From NCBI GenBank assembly GCA_964502175.1, contig CAZCVE010000031.1, forward strand, positions 1 through 64,000: a stretch of 64,000 bases of DNA. The letters run 5' to 3'. The translations under genes and the position numbers were made by a program. The notes under the pieces are model-generated. The model worked only from the letters and a program-made list of their open reading frames with translations, was not told the DNA's origin and ran no database searches. This DNA comes from JAFLCL01 sp964502175. GTDB lineage: Bacteria > Myxococcota_A > Polyangia > Polyangiales > Sandaracinaceae. Positions 54,887-64,000 of this stretch are shown piece after piece (position 1 is the first letter of the stretch; every line of letters starts with the position of its first letter).

Positions 54887-56632
54887 TCAGCTCGGCTTTC
54901 CTTCGAGGAACGTGCCCGTTCGTTCGCGACCGAGCGTGGCCGTCGGCTGCGCGTCGTCGATCACGCGGCGGCCCGCGATCAGCACGTGACGCACGGCATC
55001 GCCTTCGTTCACGAGGCGCTCGAAGGTGGGCAGCGTGGGGAACGGCGCGAGCTTCACGCGCTCGACGCGCTCGTCGAGGCGCGCGGGATCGATCACCGCG
55101 AGATCCGCGCGGCGTCCTTCGGCGAGCACACCCGCATCCAGGCCGAACCAGTCCGCGAGCTCGCCCGTGAGGCGATGCACGGCGCGCTCGATCGACATGA
55201 ACGGACGGCCCGAGCGCTCCGCGTCGCGCACGCGCTTCAGCATGCGCAGCGGGAAGTTGTAGAAGGCCATGTTCCGCAGGTGCGCGCCCGAGTCCGCGAA
55301 GCTCATCAGCGTCGCGGGGTGGTTCATCAGCACCTCGAGCTTCTCGGGGCGATCGTTGGCGACGCACGTGTGCCAGCGGATCGCGCTGTCGTGCTCGATC
55401 ATGAGATCGAGGAACGTGTCGACGGGATCCTCGCCGCGCGCGCGCGCCACCTCGACGAACGACTTGCCGACGATCGACGCATCGGGGGCGTCGAGGATCG
55501 CCGCGTCTCCGAGATCGCGGTGCCACACCTTCGGCGCGAGGCGCTTCTTCAGCTCCTCGCGGAACGCCGCGCGGTAGCTCGGAGATCGCATCAGCGCGTC
55601 GCGCTTGCCGCGATCGCGCGCGAGGTGTCGAACCGCTTGGCCGGTGGGGAACTCCTCGAAGAGCACCGACTCCATGCCGTCGTAGTAGACGTCGAACGGC
55701 ACCGGCGGCGACTGCCAGCGGAGGTTGCCGCGCAAGAGGTGGTTCGTGGCCCACGCGAGCGCCGACGCGAGGCCGAACACGTACCGGTCGGCCTTGAGGT
55801 CCATCATCGTGATCGTCGTCGTGCGCAGCGGCTTGCGGAGCCAGCCCGCGCTCGCGAGCGCGATCGCGAGCACGTTGAGGCGCGTGATGAGGTTCGGCGC
55901 GGTCTGGTGGATCGCGCCGCGAGCGCGGAGCACCGCCTCGAGTCCGCGTCGCTCGCGACCGCGCGCGTAGTACGACGGCAAGCTCTTGGACCACTCGCGA
56001 TCACCGTCGAGGCGATCCCAGGGGTTGGTCATGCCCGACATGCCGAGGAAGCCCGCATCGAGCGCGTCGGCGAGGCCGCGCTCCATGAGGCGTTGCTCGT
56101 TCTCCGTGGGTCGCGCCTTCGCGTCGACGGCGCGAGAGAGGCCCATCGCGCGCACGCGGAGGTCGCTGTGCCCCATGAAGCTCGCGACGTTCGGCCCGAG
56201 CGGATGCGCATCGATCCACGCGCGCCAGCCCTTCGCGTCGTCCCACGTCTTGAGGGCGCGGAGCGTGGGCAGCACGATCTCGCGCGGCACCGCCTCGACG
56301 CGCGTGAACATGTCGGAGCAGTCCTCGGCGCTCGACGCGACGAAGCTCACCGAGCAGCTGCCTACGACCACGCTCGTCACGCCATGACGCACGGACTCGG
56401 TGAGGCCCGGCGCGATCGCGACCTCGGCGTCGTAGTGCGTGTGCGTGTCGAGGAAGCCCGGCACCACCCAGTGCCCGCTCGCGTCGATCCGCTCGGCGTC
56501 TTCGATCGCGTCGAAGCTCCCGTGCGGCGCGATGCCCGCGACGCGACCACGCTCGACGAGCACGTCGGCCTCGCGCGACGGCGCGCCCTTCCCATCGAAC
56601 ACCCGACCACCACGAACGACGATCCGCGACAT
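54887..56632 (-). CDS. N-acyl-D-amino-acid deacylase (amidohydrolase)
   Basis: This 581-residue protein starts at ATG 56632. It is an amidohydrolase-3 / D-aminoacylase type: N-terminal SRIVVRGGRVFDGKGAPSRE, metal-binding HTH in FLDTHTHYDAEV (about 61-72), a later SGAHLRNMAFYNFP with the catalytic Asp region (SFADSGAHL), and a C-terminal ADLAVIDPARLDERVERVK. These enzymes hydrolyse N-acyl-D-amino acids or similar amides. The TonB-domain gene begins two bases after its stop. It is divergent from the gene at 56715. Confidence 0.85.
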   Translation of the reverse strand: MSRIVVRGGRVFDGKGAPSREADVLVERGRVAGIAPHGSFDAIEDAERIDASGHWVVPGFLDTHTHYDAEVAIAPGLTESVRHGVTSVVVGSCSVSFVASSAEDCSDMFTRVEAVPREIVLPTLRALKTWDDAKGWRAWIDAHPLGPNVASFMGHSDLRVRAMGLSRAVDAKARPTENEQRLMERGLADALDAGFLGMSGMTNPWDRLDGDREWSKSLPSYYARGRERRGLEAVLRARGAIHQTAPNLITRLNVLAIALASAGWLRKPLRTTTITMMDLKADRYVFGLASALAWATNHLLRGNLRWQSPPVPFDVYYDGMESVLFEEFPTGQAVRHLARDRGKRDALMRSPSYRAAFREELKKRLAPKVWHRDLGDAAILDAPDASIVGKSFVEVARARGEDPVDTFLDLMIEHDSAIRWHTCVANDRPEKLEVLMNHPATLMSFADSGAHLRNMAFYNFPLRMLKRVRDAERSGRPFMSIERAVHRLTGELADWFGLDAGVLAEGRRADLAVIDPARLDERVERVKLAPFPTLPTFERLVNEGDAVRHVLIAGRRVIDDAQPTATLGRERTGTFLEGKPS

Positions 56633-56714
56633 GAGCGCTCCGCGCCCGAGACACGAGAGCAGAGCTCTTCGGGCGCGGCACGAGCGTAGCGCGCGGTCGT
56701 GCTACGTGCGGCGG

Positions 56715-57812
56715 ATGTCGCGCACGTTCTTCCCGATCCTCAAGGAGGCGGGCTGGGCTCACCAGTCGCTCTGCGTGAGCTTTCCGCTGCTCGGACGCAC
56801 GGATACGCCGATCGTCTGCTTCGCCGAGGATCTGCCGAACGGCTACTCGTTCCTCACACGGCAAGAGGCACCGAGCCTCGACGCGCAGGCGTTCCTCGCC
56901 GAGTGCGTGAAGAACCTGCAGGCGCGACCCACCGAGGTCGTGCCCGTGACCGACGGTGTCGTGATGACGGGCGGGCGCGATCTCACCGCCGAGCGGCTCC
57001 TCGATCCGCACTACCTCTCGACGCTGCATCCGCGCGTGGGCCCGCAGATCTACGTCTGCGTGCCGCATCGCGTGGCGCTCTACGCGGTGTCGGCGACGGC
57101 GCCCGCGAAGTCGATCGACGTGTTCAAGCAGCTGGTTCGGTTCGAGACTCAGGACGGCCCCTCGAAGGGCCACGCGCCCGTGTCGCCGCTCGTGTTCTGC
57201 ATCGAGAACGCACGCATCGTAGGCGCCATCACGCTCGACCAAGCCGTCTCGCGCCCGGCGGCCGCGCCTGCCTCGACGTCCGTGTCGCCGAAGCCGACGT
57301 TGCCTCCGGGTGTGCGCCTGCCGAACCAGCTCGTGCGCACGAACGCCGCGACGAAGGAGATCGAGTTCTCCGTCGTCGCGGTCGGATCTGGCGCCAAGGC
57401 GTTCGGGCGCACGCTGCACGCGATGATCGGCGGCGGCGCGACGGCCGACGACGGGCGGCCCGACGACCTCGAGCACTTCGTGATGAAGCTCGGCTCGATC
57501 CGTGACTGGACCCCGCGCCTGTTCGTCTACGCGCTTCCTTCGGCGTCGGACGTGGCGCGCGACCTCGCGTCGGCCGCCGACGCCGTCGTGATCGCCGAAG
57601 ACGCCGCGACCCCCGACGCGCGGCTCGCGACGATCGCGAAGGAGGCGAGCGCGCGACGCGCAGTGCTCGCGCTCGCAGGTCCGCCGACGTGCGTCGCGGC
57701 GCTGGAGGCACAGGGCGTCTCGGCTCAGGTGAAGAACGGTGTGGCGTCGGCGAACGCGATGCAGCTGATCAAGGACGTGTCGCGCCCGCTGCTCGCCTCG
57801 CTGCGCGGCTGA
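56715..57812 (+). CDS. Hypothetical protein (365 residues)
   Basis: The start is ATG 56715; a GTG nine bases upstream is an alternative. The protein is soluble. The N-terminal half (FFPILKEAGWAHQSLCVSFP; TIR-free, mixed alpha/beta) has a DUF1444-like flavour (DPHYLSTLHPRVGPQIYVCV), and the C-terminal half looks like a second alpha/beta domain (VRTNAATKEIEFSVVAVGSG; PRLFVYALPSASDVARDLAS). I cannot name a family with confidence. It is divergent from the deacylase gene and ends just before the TetR operator. Confidence 0.55.
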   Translation: MSRTFFPILKEAGWAHQSLCVSFPLLGRTDTPIVCFAEDLPNGYSFLTRQEAPSLDAQAFLAECVKNLQARPTEVVPVTDGVVMTGGRDLTAERLLDPHYLSTLHPRVGPQIYVCVPHRVALYAVSATAPAKSIDVFKQLVRFETQDGPSKGHAPVSPLVFCIENARIVGAITLDQAVSRPAAAPASTSVSPKPTLPPGVRLPNQLVRTNAATKEIEFSVVAVGSGAKAFGRTLHAMIGGGATADDGRPDDLEHFVMKLGSIRDWTPRLFVYALPSASDVARDLASAADAVVIAEDAATPDARLATIAKEASARRAVLALAGPPTCVAALEAQGVSAQVKNGVASANAMQLIKDVSRPLLASLRG

Positions 57813-57820
57813 CCGAGGCA

Positions 57821-57849
57821 TTGACTTCGGATGATGATGGTCATATGAC
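57821..57849 (+). promoter_or_regulatory. Sigma-70-type promoter of the tetR-like gene
   Basis: TTGACT (57821-57826), 17-bp spacer, TATGAC (57844-57849). It lies upstream of the TetR start and the -10 box is within the operator palindrome, so binding of the repressor would block it. Confidence 0.75.
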
Positions 57850-57861
57850 AATCGTCATCCG
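57828..57861. promoter_or_regulatory. 34-bp palindromic TetR operator
   Basis: The half CGGATGATGATGGTCAT is followed directly by ATGACAATCGTCATCCG; the two halves match as inverted copies at 15 of 17 positions. It overlaps the promoter and ends 8 bp before the TTG start of the TetR-type regulator, so autorepression is expected. Confidence 0.85.
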
Positions 57862-57869
57862 AGGTTCTC

Positions 57870-58451
57870 TTGAGCATCCGAGCCGAACAGAAGAACAAGA
57901 CGCGGGCGTCCATCCTCGCTTCGTCGGCGCGCCTGCTCCGTGAGCGGGGCATCGTGGGCGCGCGCGTCGCCGACGTGATGGACGGCGCGGGTCTCACCGT
58001 CGGCGGCTTCTACGCCCACTGGCCGTCCAAGGAGGCGCTCGTCGACGAGACGATCGCCTCGACGGCGTGCGCGATGCGCGAGCACCTCTTCCACCGCCTC
58101 GAGGACAAGCCCGAGGAGGCGCGCGCCGAGGTCGTGGTGAAGCGCTACCTCTCGGCGGCGAACCGCGATCAGGTGGACCTCGGCTGCCCCTTCCCTGCGA
58201 TCGCAGGCGAGATCGCGACGACCGCGCCGCAGCACGGGCCCGCGCTCGCCGCGCAGGTCGAGGCGCTCGGCGATGGCCTCCGACCGCTCGTGCCCGAACG
58301 TTCGGGCATCACGTCGCGACAGCTCGCGCTCGGGCTCGCCGCGCTGATGATCGGCGGCCTCACGCTCGCGCGGGCCACGCGCGGCACGCCGCTGTCGGAT
58401 CAAGTGCTCACCTCGTCACGCGCGCTCGCGCGCGTGGTCCTCGGTCGCTGA
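57870..58451 (+). CDS. TetR-family transcriptional regulator
   Basis: This 193-residue protein starts at TTG 57870. The N-terminal HTH is SILASSARLLRERGIVGARV, then DVMDGAGLTVGGFYAHWPSK (the GLTVGGFY-HW-SKE TetR signature). The C-terminal ligand domain is helical, with LGCPFPAIAGEI near the middle, as in several TetR regulators of the LmrA/YxaF type. Its operator is the 34-bp palindrome directly upstream. The thiolase gene starts 20 bp after its stop and is probably controlled together with it. Confidence 0.92.
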   Translation: MSIRAEQKNKTRASILASSARLLRERGIVGARVADVMDGAGLTVGGFYAHWPSKEALVDETIASTACAMREHLFHRLEDKPEEARAEVVVKRYLSAANRDQVDLGCPFPAIAGEIATTAPQHGPALAAQVEALGDGLRPLVPERSGITSRQLALGLAALMIGGLTLARATRGTPLSDQVLTSSRALARVVLGR

Positions 58452-58471
58452 AGAGAAGAAGGAGACTCGTC

Positions 58472-59704
<1,233 letters not shown>

Positions 59705-59730
59705 TCGCAGGGGGGGGGAGCAGGCCGCTC

Positions 59731-59785
59731 CTTGCCCACTGGCTGAAGCCAGGGGCAGTAGGGCACGGTGCAAGCCCTTCGGGCT
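59731..59785. terminator. Hairpin region between convergent genes
   Basis: TGCCC and GGGCA flank GGCT-GAA-GCC (59733-59757), and AGCCC-TTC-GGGCT (59773-59785) forms a second short stem. They lie between the convergent stops of the thiolase and the Cys-rich lipoprotein genes and may act as a two-way terminator. There is no long T run. Confidence 0.5.
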
Positions 59786-59793
59786 CGAGGCGA

Positions 59794-60705
59794 TCAGGGC
59801 GCGAGTCGGTCGTTGCCGCAGATGTCGAGCCGGCCTGTGTCGTCGCAGGTCGGCGTGCGGCACGTGGGCTCGCCGGTGCAGCCCGCGCCGCCGCAGTCCT
59901 GACAACAGATCAGGCCGTCGGCGCAGCGCAGGCGATCGCCCTCGAGGCTGCACACGGCGCCTGCGGGGCGATCGTCGTGGCACTGCGCCGCGTCGATGCA
60001 GCCGCGCAGGTCGTCGAAGATCTGGAAGGGGCCGCACGTGCAGGCAGGCGCGAGACACTGCGCGGCGCACGGCACGCCACACACCGACGGGCAGCAGACG
60101 TTCTCCCACGTGCCTCCCGTGGTGCGGCACGCGGTCTCGGGCATCGGTACGGGATCGGGGCACGAGCCCGAGTCCATGCAGCCCACGCCGTCGACGAACA
60201 CGCGGTTCGAGCCGCAGTCGCAGACCGGCATGCCGATCAAGCACTCCGAGGGCAGCGAGTGACCGCACTCGTAGTGGTGGCACTCCTCGGTGAAGAAGAG
60301 CCACTCGCCGCCGGTCGAGCGGCAGAGCTCCGGGACGCAGCTCGCGTGATCGGCGACGCAATCGCTCTCGCTGAGCACGCCGAGGCCGCAGTCTTCGCCG
60401 CGACATGCGCCGCAGTCGATCTGTGTGCAGCGCTCGCCGTCCCAGTACCACTGGTCCGGACCATCGCAGAGCGCCGCGCACGGCTCGCTCGTGACGCGCA
60501 TGGGCGTGCAGTCGCTCGTGGCGCGGAACGCGTCGACGAAGAAGGGCGCGTCCGCGCCGGGGATCACGAACCCATCGACGGGAACGCCCGTGTCGATGGC
60601 GCTGTGCGCGTCTGGCGCGGACGGCCCGGCGTCACCGTCGAGCGAGTTCGTGGAAGGGCAGCCCGCGATGACGAAGGCCGCGACACAGACGAAGAGCAAG
60701 CGCAT
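59794..60705 (-). CDS. Cys-rich lipoprotein
   Basis: This 303-residue protein starts at ATG 60705. The signal peptide has lipobox IAGC (Cys16), then an Asp/Ala/Pro-rich linker. The mature part holds about 38 Cys, in units such as TQIDCGACRGEDCGLG, PVCDCGSNRVFVDGVGC, CCPSVCGVPCAAQC and CQDCGGAGCTGEPTC, comparable to small EGF/dickkopf-like or trypsin-inhibitor-like modules. It is a likely surface protein. The function is unknown. Confidence 0.72.
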   Translation of the reverse strand: MRLLFVCVAAFVIAGCPSTNSLDGDAGPSAPDAHSAIDTGVPVDGFVIPGADAPFFVDAFRATSDCTPMRVTSEPCAALCDGPDQWYWDGERCTQIDCGACRGEDCGLGVLSESDCVADHASCVPELCRSTGGEWLFFTEECHHYECGHSLPSECLIGMPVCDCGSNRVFVDGVGCMDSGSCPDPVPMPETACRTTGGTWENVCCPSVCGVPCAAQCLAPACTCGPFQIFDDLRGCIDAAQCHDDRPAGAVCSLEGDRLRCADGLICCQDCGGAGCTGEPTCRTPTCDDTGRLDICGNDRLAP

Positions 60706-60845
60706 CCCACGTCGTGGCCGCTCGGAGAGAGTCCCATCGCGGAAACAGTGGTCGAGTGCGGATCGAGGCCCGAAAGGGCTTGTCTGGGATCGCTGTTGCG
60801 CCTGCCTCGAGGCAGCGGGCACCCATCGTCGCGCCTCGAGCTCGG

Positions 60846-60875
60846 CTCTCCTCAATCCGACTCTCCTCAATCCGA
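60846..60875 (+). repeat. 15-bp direct repeat at a gene end
   Basis: CTCTCCTCAATCCGA occurs twice in tandem (60846-60860, 60861-60875). The stop codon of the gene at 60867-62525 lies in the second copy. The remainder of 60706-60845 shows no gene. Confidence 0.8.
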
Positions 60876-62525
60876 TAGCGGGGCGCCCGTCGCGCGGATG
60901 CTCGCGGCCGTCGGGTACGCTGGGAGCGTCGGCGGAAGCACGATCGAGCGGACTGCGAGACACCCCGCGCCTCCGCCTGCACCGCCGCCGTTGTCCGCGT
61001 CGGCGCCATCGAGGCCTGCGGCCTGGTCCACGCCGCTGGCGTTGCCGCCCGCACCGCCCGAGTAGGCCCCGATGCCGTCGCAGACCGGCTCGCGACCGCC
61101 GAGCGGCCGCGCACCGCCCGCGCCCTGGTAGCCCTCTTGTCCGGCCGCGCCGTCTTCCTCTCCGCGGTAAGCACCGTCGAAGCACGCCGCCGAGCCGCCG
61201 GCGCCGCCACGAAGGTCGACGCGCGCCGCGCCGCCGAACACCACGCTCGGCGCTTCGATCAAGAAGGCACCGCCGCTGCCGCCACCACCACCCGCGCCCG
61301 CCGAGCCGCCGCCGAAGCCGCGAGTTCGCAGACCAGGACCGCCTCCGCCACCCGTGCCGTAGAGCGTTCCGTTGATCGTGATGGTCCCCGCCGCAGAGAG
61401 TTGCACGGCGCCGCCACCGCGGCCGCCCGCGCCGAACTGACCGTCGATCCCGCTGCCGCGACCGCCCGCGCTTCCGCCCCGGAGCGGAACGAGCAGCGAC
61501 GCCACGACGCTCGCGCCCGGCACGCCTCCCGTGCCTCCATCGCCGCCCCTGCCGCCTGCCCCGCAGAAGCCGCCGCCGCCGCCGCCCGAATCGTCGGAGC
61601 CATCGGCCATGCCGTTGCCGCCTGCGCCCGCGGCGCTCTCGCCGGCACCCGCCGTCGCCGTGCTTCGACCGACAGGCGCGATGTTGCCGTCGATCGTGAT
61701 GTTGCCGGTCGCGAGCACGATGAGCGGGCGCGAGCCGATCACCTCGACCTGCACGCCGGACGAGACGGTGAGCGACGCCACGGACGCCACGCAGTACGCG
61801 CCGACGACGCGGATCGAGCCCGCAGCGAAGCCACCGCCGGAGCACGCGGTGGTGTCCAGCGTGCCACTCGCGGAGATCGTCACGTCAGGCCCGCCGCGCA
61901 GCTCGTCGTAGGCGACGTTCGACGGAACGAAGCGCAGGCAGTGCGGCGCCGCGTCGCGGGCGGAGGTACCGCAGCCGAGCACGGTGCAGTCCGCCTCACG
62001 AGTCCAACGTCCACCGGCGCAGCGATCCACCTGCGTCACGGCGCTGCCCATCGAGCAGCGGGTCGTGCCTTCGGTGCACTCCGGCGTGAACGCATCGGGA
62101 ACCACGAAGGCGTCGGGCACGACGAACGCGTCGGGGAGGACGAAGGCGTCCGGGACCACGAAGGCGTCGGGCGAGAACGCGTCGATCGGCGTGAACGCGT
62201 CGACCGGCGAGAACGCGTCGACCGGCGTGAACGCATCGATCGGCGTGAAGACGTCCGGCGGCGTGAAGACGTCGTCGGGCGGCATCGGCGCGTCGTTCGC
62301 TGCGTCGACGGCCGTGTCGGGCGCGACGAACGCATCGACGGGCGCGTCGAACGGCGCATCGATCCGGAACGCATCCGGCAACACGGCGTCGGGCATGCCG
62401 CCGTCGTTGAACGGTGCGTCGAAGCCCGCGTCGGCGGCGCCCCCGATCGGACCGCGGTCGACGATGCATCCGCCGAGCGCGAGGAGTGAAGAGGCGGCGA
62501 GGAGCTTCGAACAAGCCAGGCGCAT
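60867..62525 (-). CDS. Lipoprotein with VDAF-P repeats and Gly-rich polymer-like domain
   Basis: This 552-residue protein starts at ATG 62525. Signal peptide and lipobox LGGC (Cys20), then an Asp/Pro-rich stretch with hexapeptide repeats (VFTPPDVFTPIDAFTPVDAF; PDAFVVPDAFVLPDAF) to about residue 148. A Cys-containing segment (CTEGTTRCSMG, DRCAGGRW) leads to a beta region (SVASLTVSSGVQVEVIGSRP, LIVLATGNITIDGNI). The final ~270 residues are very Gly-rich (GGGGGFCGAGGRGGDGGTGG, GGAVQLSAAGTITINGTLYG). This composition suggests an adhesive surface protein; no catalytic motif is present. Confidence 0.72.
   Translation of the reverse strand: MRLACSKLLAASSLLALGGCIVDRGPIGGAADAGFDAPFNDGGMPDAVLPDAFRIDAPFDAPVDAFVAPDTAVDAANDAPMPPDDVFTPPDVFTPIDAFTPVDAFSPVDAFTPIDAFSPDAFVVPDAFVLPDAFVVPDAFVVPDAFTPECTEGTTRCSMGSAVTQVDRCAGGRWTREADCTVLGCGTSARDAAPHCLRFVPSNVAYDELRGGPDVTISASGTLDTTACSGGGFAAGSIRVVGAYCVASVASLTVSSGVQVEVIGSRPLIVLATGNITIDGNIAPVGRSTATAGAGESAAGAGGNGMADGSDDSGGGGGGFCGAGGRGGDGGTGGVPGASVVASLLVPLRGGSAGGRGSGIDGQFGAGGRGGGAVQLSAAGTITINGTLYGTGGGGGPGLRTRGFGGGSAGAGGGGGSGGAFLIEAPSVVFGGAARVDLRGGAGGSAACFDGAYRGEEDGAAGQEGYQGAGGARPLGGREPVCDGIGAYSGGAGGNASGVDQAAGLDGADADNGGGAGGGAGCLAVRSIVLPPTLPAYPTAASIRATGAPLSD
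62082..62276 (-). repeat. Coding repeats for (V/I)DAF(T/S)P and PDAFVV units
   Basis: Residues 84-148 of the lipoprotein consist of about eleven 5-6-residue units of the type DAF/VF followed by TP, SP or VVP. The DNA copies (for example GGCGTGAACGCGTC variants) are similar but not identical, so the array is older than the EHEDV array at 25856. Confidence 0.75.
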
Positions 62526-62554
62526 CCGCCGAGCTTACACAAGCGCGCGCGGCG

Positions 62555-63460
62555 TCAGTAGTACCAAGGCACGCGGCCCCAGGTCGGCGAGCGCTTCTCG
62601 AGGAACGCGTCGCGACCTTCTCGTGCCTCTTCGGTGCCGTACGCGAGGCGCGTGGCCTCTCCTGCGAAGAGCTGCTGTCCGACCATGCCGTCGTCGACGA
62701 GGTTGAACGCGTACTTGAGCATCCGGATCGCCGTGGGGCTCTTCGCGAGGATCTTGCGCGAGTGCTCGAGCGCGACCTTCTCGAGCTCGGCGTGCGGCAC
62801 CGATGCGTTCACCGCGCCCATCTGGAACATCTCGTCGGCGCTGTAGGCATCGCCGAGGAAGAAGATCTCTCTCGCGCGCTTCTGGCCGACCATCTTCGCG
62901 AGGTAGGCCGAGCCGTAGCCGCCGTCGAAGCTCGCGACGTCCGCGTCCGTCTGCTTGAAGCGCGCGTGCTCCTTGCTCGCGAGCGTCATGTCGCAGACGA
63001 CGTGCAGGCTGTGCCCACCGCCCGCCGCCCAGCCGGGGACGACGGCGATCACGACCTTCGGCATGAAGCGGATGAGGCGCTGCACCTCGAGGATGTGCAG
63101 GCGCCCGAGCTTCGCGGGATCCGGCGCGCCGCCTTCGCCTTGGTACTGGTAGCCGTACTGCCCGCGGATGCGCTGATCGCCGCCCGAGCAGAACGCCCAG
63201 CCGCCGTCCTTGTCGCTCGGGCCGTTGCCGGTGAGGAGCACGACGCCCACGTCGCTCCACTGACGCGCGTGATCGAGCACGCGGAAGAGCTCGTCGACGG
63301 TGTGCGGACGGAACGCGTTGCGGACCTCGGGCCGATCGAACGCCACGCGCACGACGCCGAGCGAGACGTGGCGGTGGTACGTGAGGTCGGTCAGCGCGAA
63401 GCCGTCGACGGCGTTCCACTGCGAGGCGTCGAAGAGCGGAGAGATCGGGCGCGTCGTCAT
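62555..63460 (-). CDS. menB: 1,4-dihydroxy-2-naphthoyl-CoA synthase
   Basis: This 301-residue protein starts at ATG 63460; upstream codons in the frame are not protein-like. It is a crotonase-fold enzyme with MenB-type features: CSGGDQRIRGQYGYQYQG, then the oxyanion-hole AAGGGHSLHVVCDMTLAS and ADVASFDGGYGSAYLAKMVG, with a C-terminal YY. MenB closes the naphthoquinone ring in menaquinone synthesis. No other men genes are in the window. It is divergent from the MscS-like gene (65 bp). Confidence 0.95.
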   Translation of the reverse strand: MTTRPISPLFDASQWNAVDGFALTDLTYHRHVSLGVVRVAFDRPEVRNAFRPHTVDELFRVLDHARQWSDVGVVLLTGNGPSDKDGGWAFCSGGDQRIRGQYGYQYQGEGGAPDPAKLGRLHILEVQRLIRFMPKVVIAVVPGWAAGGGHSLHVVCDMTLASKEHARFKQTDADVASFDGGYGSAYLAKMVGQKRAREIFFLGDAYSADEMFQMGAVNASVPHAELEKVALEHSRKILAKSPTAIRMLKYAFNLVDDGMVGQQLFAGEATRLAYGTEEAREGRDAFLEKRSPTWGRVPWYY

Positions 63461-63525
63461 GCGCCGCCCTCTAGATCGCGACGGCACGGGCGTCCACTGC
63501 CGTCGCGTGGCTATTCTCCGCGCGC

Positions 63526-64000
63526 ATGGACGCGATCGAAGACCTCGGACGCACGCGCCTCTGGGGCGCCACCGTCTCCGACTGGGGCATCGGCCTCGCG
63601 GTGGCGATCGGCGCGCTCACCGCGATCCTGCTGATCCACCGCTTCGTGCTCCGCACGGTGGACGCTCGGGTGGCCAAGCAGCGCGAGGCCGACGGCGTGA
63701 CGCACACGTGGCTCGCCGACTTCGTGCAGTCGCCGCTGCGCTCGCTGAGCCTGATGTTCTTCGTCGTCCTCGCCCTCTATGCAGGCAGCGCCGCGTCGCC
63801 ATTCCCGCGGGACGTCCACCACCGCCTCGACACCGCGATGCTGATCGTGTCGATCGTGCAGGCCGGCATCCTGCTCCAGCAGGTCTCGAACGCGCTCGCG
63901 GCGCGGTGGATGGCGCACCACGTCCACGCGGGGAGCGCGACGGTCGCGACGGGCATCCGCTTCGCGTCGCACGTCGTGATCTGGACCGTCGTGCTGCTGC
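63526..64000 (+). CDS. Mechanosensitive channel of the MscS family (5' part)
   Basis: The frame from ATG 63526 is open to the right edge (158 codons), so only the N-terminal part is visible. It contains three predicted membrane helices (GIGLAVAIGALTAILLIHRF, RSLSLMFFVVLALYAGSAA, MLIVSIVQAGILLQQVSNA) and the start of a fourth (ASHVVIWTVVLL). This layout precedes the MscS pore helix in the YnaI/YbdG-type MscS proteins. The pore and beta domain lie outside the window. Confidence 0.75.
   Translation, partial: MDAIEDLGRTRLWGATVSDWGIGLAVAIGALTAILLIHRFVLRTVDARVAKQREADGVTHTWLADFVQSPLRSLSLMFFVVLALYAGSAASPFPRDVHHRLDTAMLIVSIVQAGILLQQVSNALAARWMAHHVHAGSATVATGIRFASHVVIWTVVLL

Overview
The window is about 70% G+C, with almost purely G/C third positions, GTG starts and many stop/start overlaps. 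It carries an unusually large number of secreted lipoproteins with low-complexity Asp/Ala/Pro or Cys-rich stretches (for example VDAF-P repeats and Stig1-like Cys motifs), a PhoX-like protein, DUF1844, TIGR02265-like and TMTC/TPR proteins. This is typical of a large myxobacterial genome (Myxococcota, Polyangia; a Sandaracinus-like organism is my best guess from style, not from a search). Two runs of exactly 100 N (9629-9728 and 25755-25854) are scaffold gaps, both placed inside tandem repeats.

Region 1 (1-9387) looks like the end of an integrative element inserted in a tRNA-Asp gene. A DISARM-type SNF2 helicase (DrmD-like) leaves the window on the left. A rightward set follows: an SMP-like small protein, an unknown 480-residue helical protein, a DUF262/HNH (GmrSD-like) nuclease, a lipoprotein and an unknown protein. 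Two excisionase-type HTH proteins and a tyrosine recombinase come next, and the recombinase frame runs antisense through the 3' end of the tRNA. This is an accessory, defence-rich region.

Region 2 (9470-24620) is chromosomal. It has a 117-bp tandem repeat with a gap, a beta-helix lipoprotein, a TMTC-like membrane/TPR protein invaded by palindromic repeats, a radical SAM enzyme, a tightly coupled set of lipoproteins ending in a large M23/NBR1-Ig/Cys-rich secreted protein, a GspC-like PDZ lipoprotein, a formyltransferase, a Nudix protein, a DUF4920 lipoprotein, a zinc-ribbon membrane protein and a PhoX-like protein.

Region 3 (24820-32500) has an AAC(3)-I-like acetyltransferase, a secreted repeat protein and an ECF sigma factor with a membrane-anchored partner. 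A motif found upstream of the sigma gene recurs with identical spacing upstream of a following Cys-rich surface lipoprotein, suggesting a small autoregulated envelope regulon.

Region 4 (32600-48400) is envelope and proteostasis: a ClpB-like unfoldase with a damaged first Walker B coupled to a lipoprotein, a DUF3829 lipoprotein, DUF1844, an Omp85/TamA-like protein, a two-domain cNMP-binding TPR protein and a TamB-like AsmA/DUF490 protein.

Region 5 (48400-64000) has a decayed REP-associated transposase, release factor 3, an SDR lacking catalytic residues, a methyltransferase with regulatory domain, a TonB-domain protein coupled to an N-acyl-D-amino-acid deacylase, a TetR regulator with an obvious 34-bp operator upstream of a thiolase, two large lipoproteins, MenB and the start of an MscS channel.
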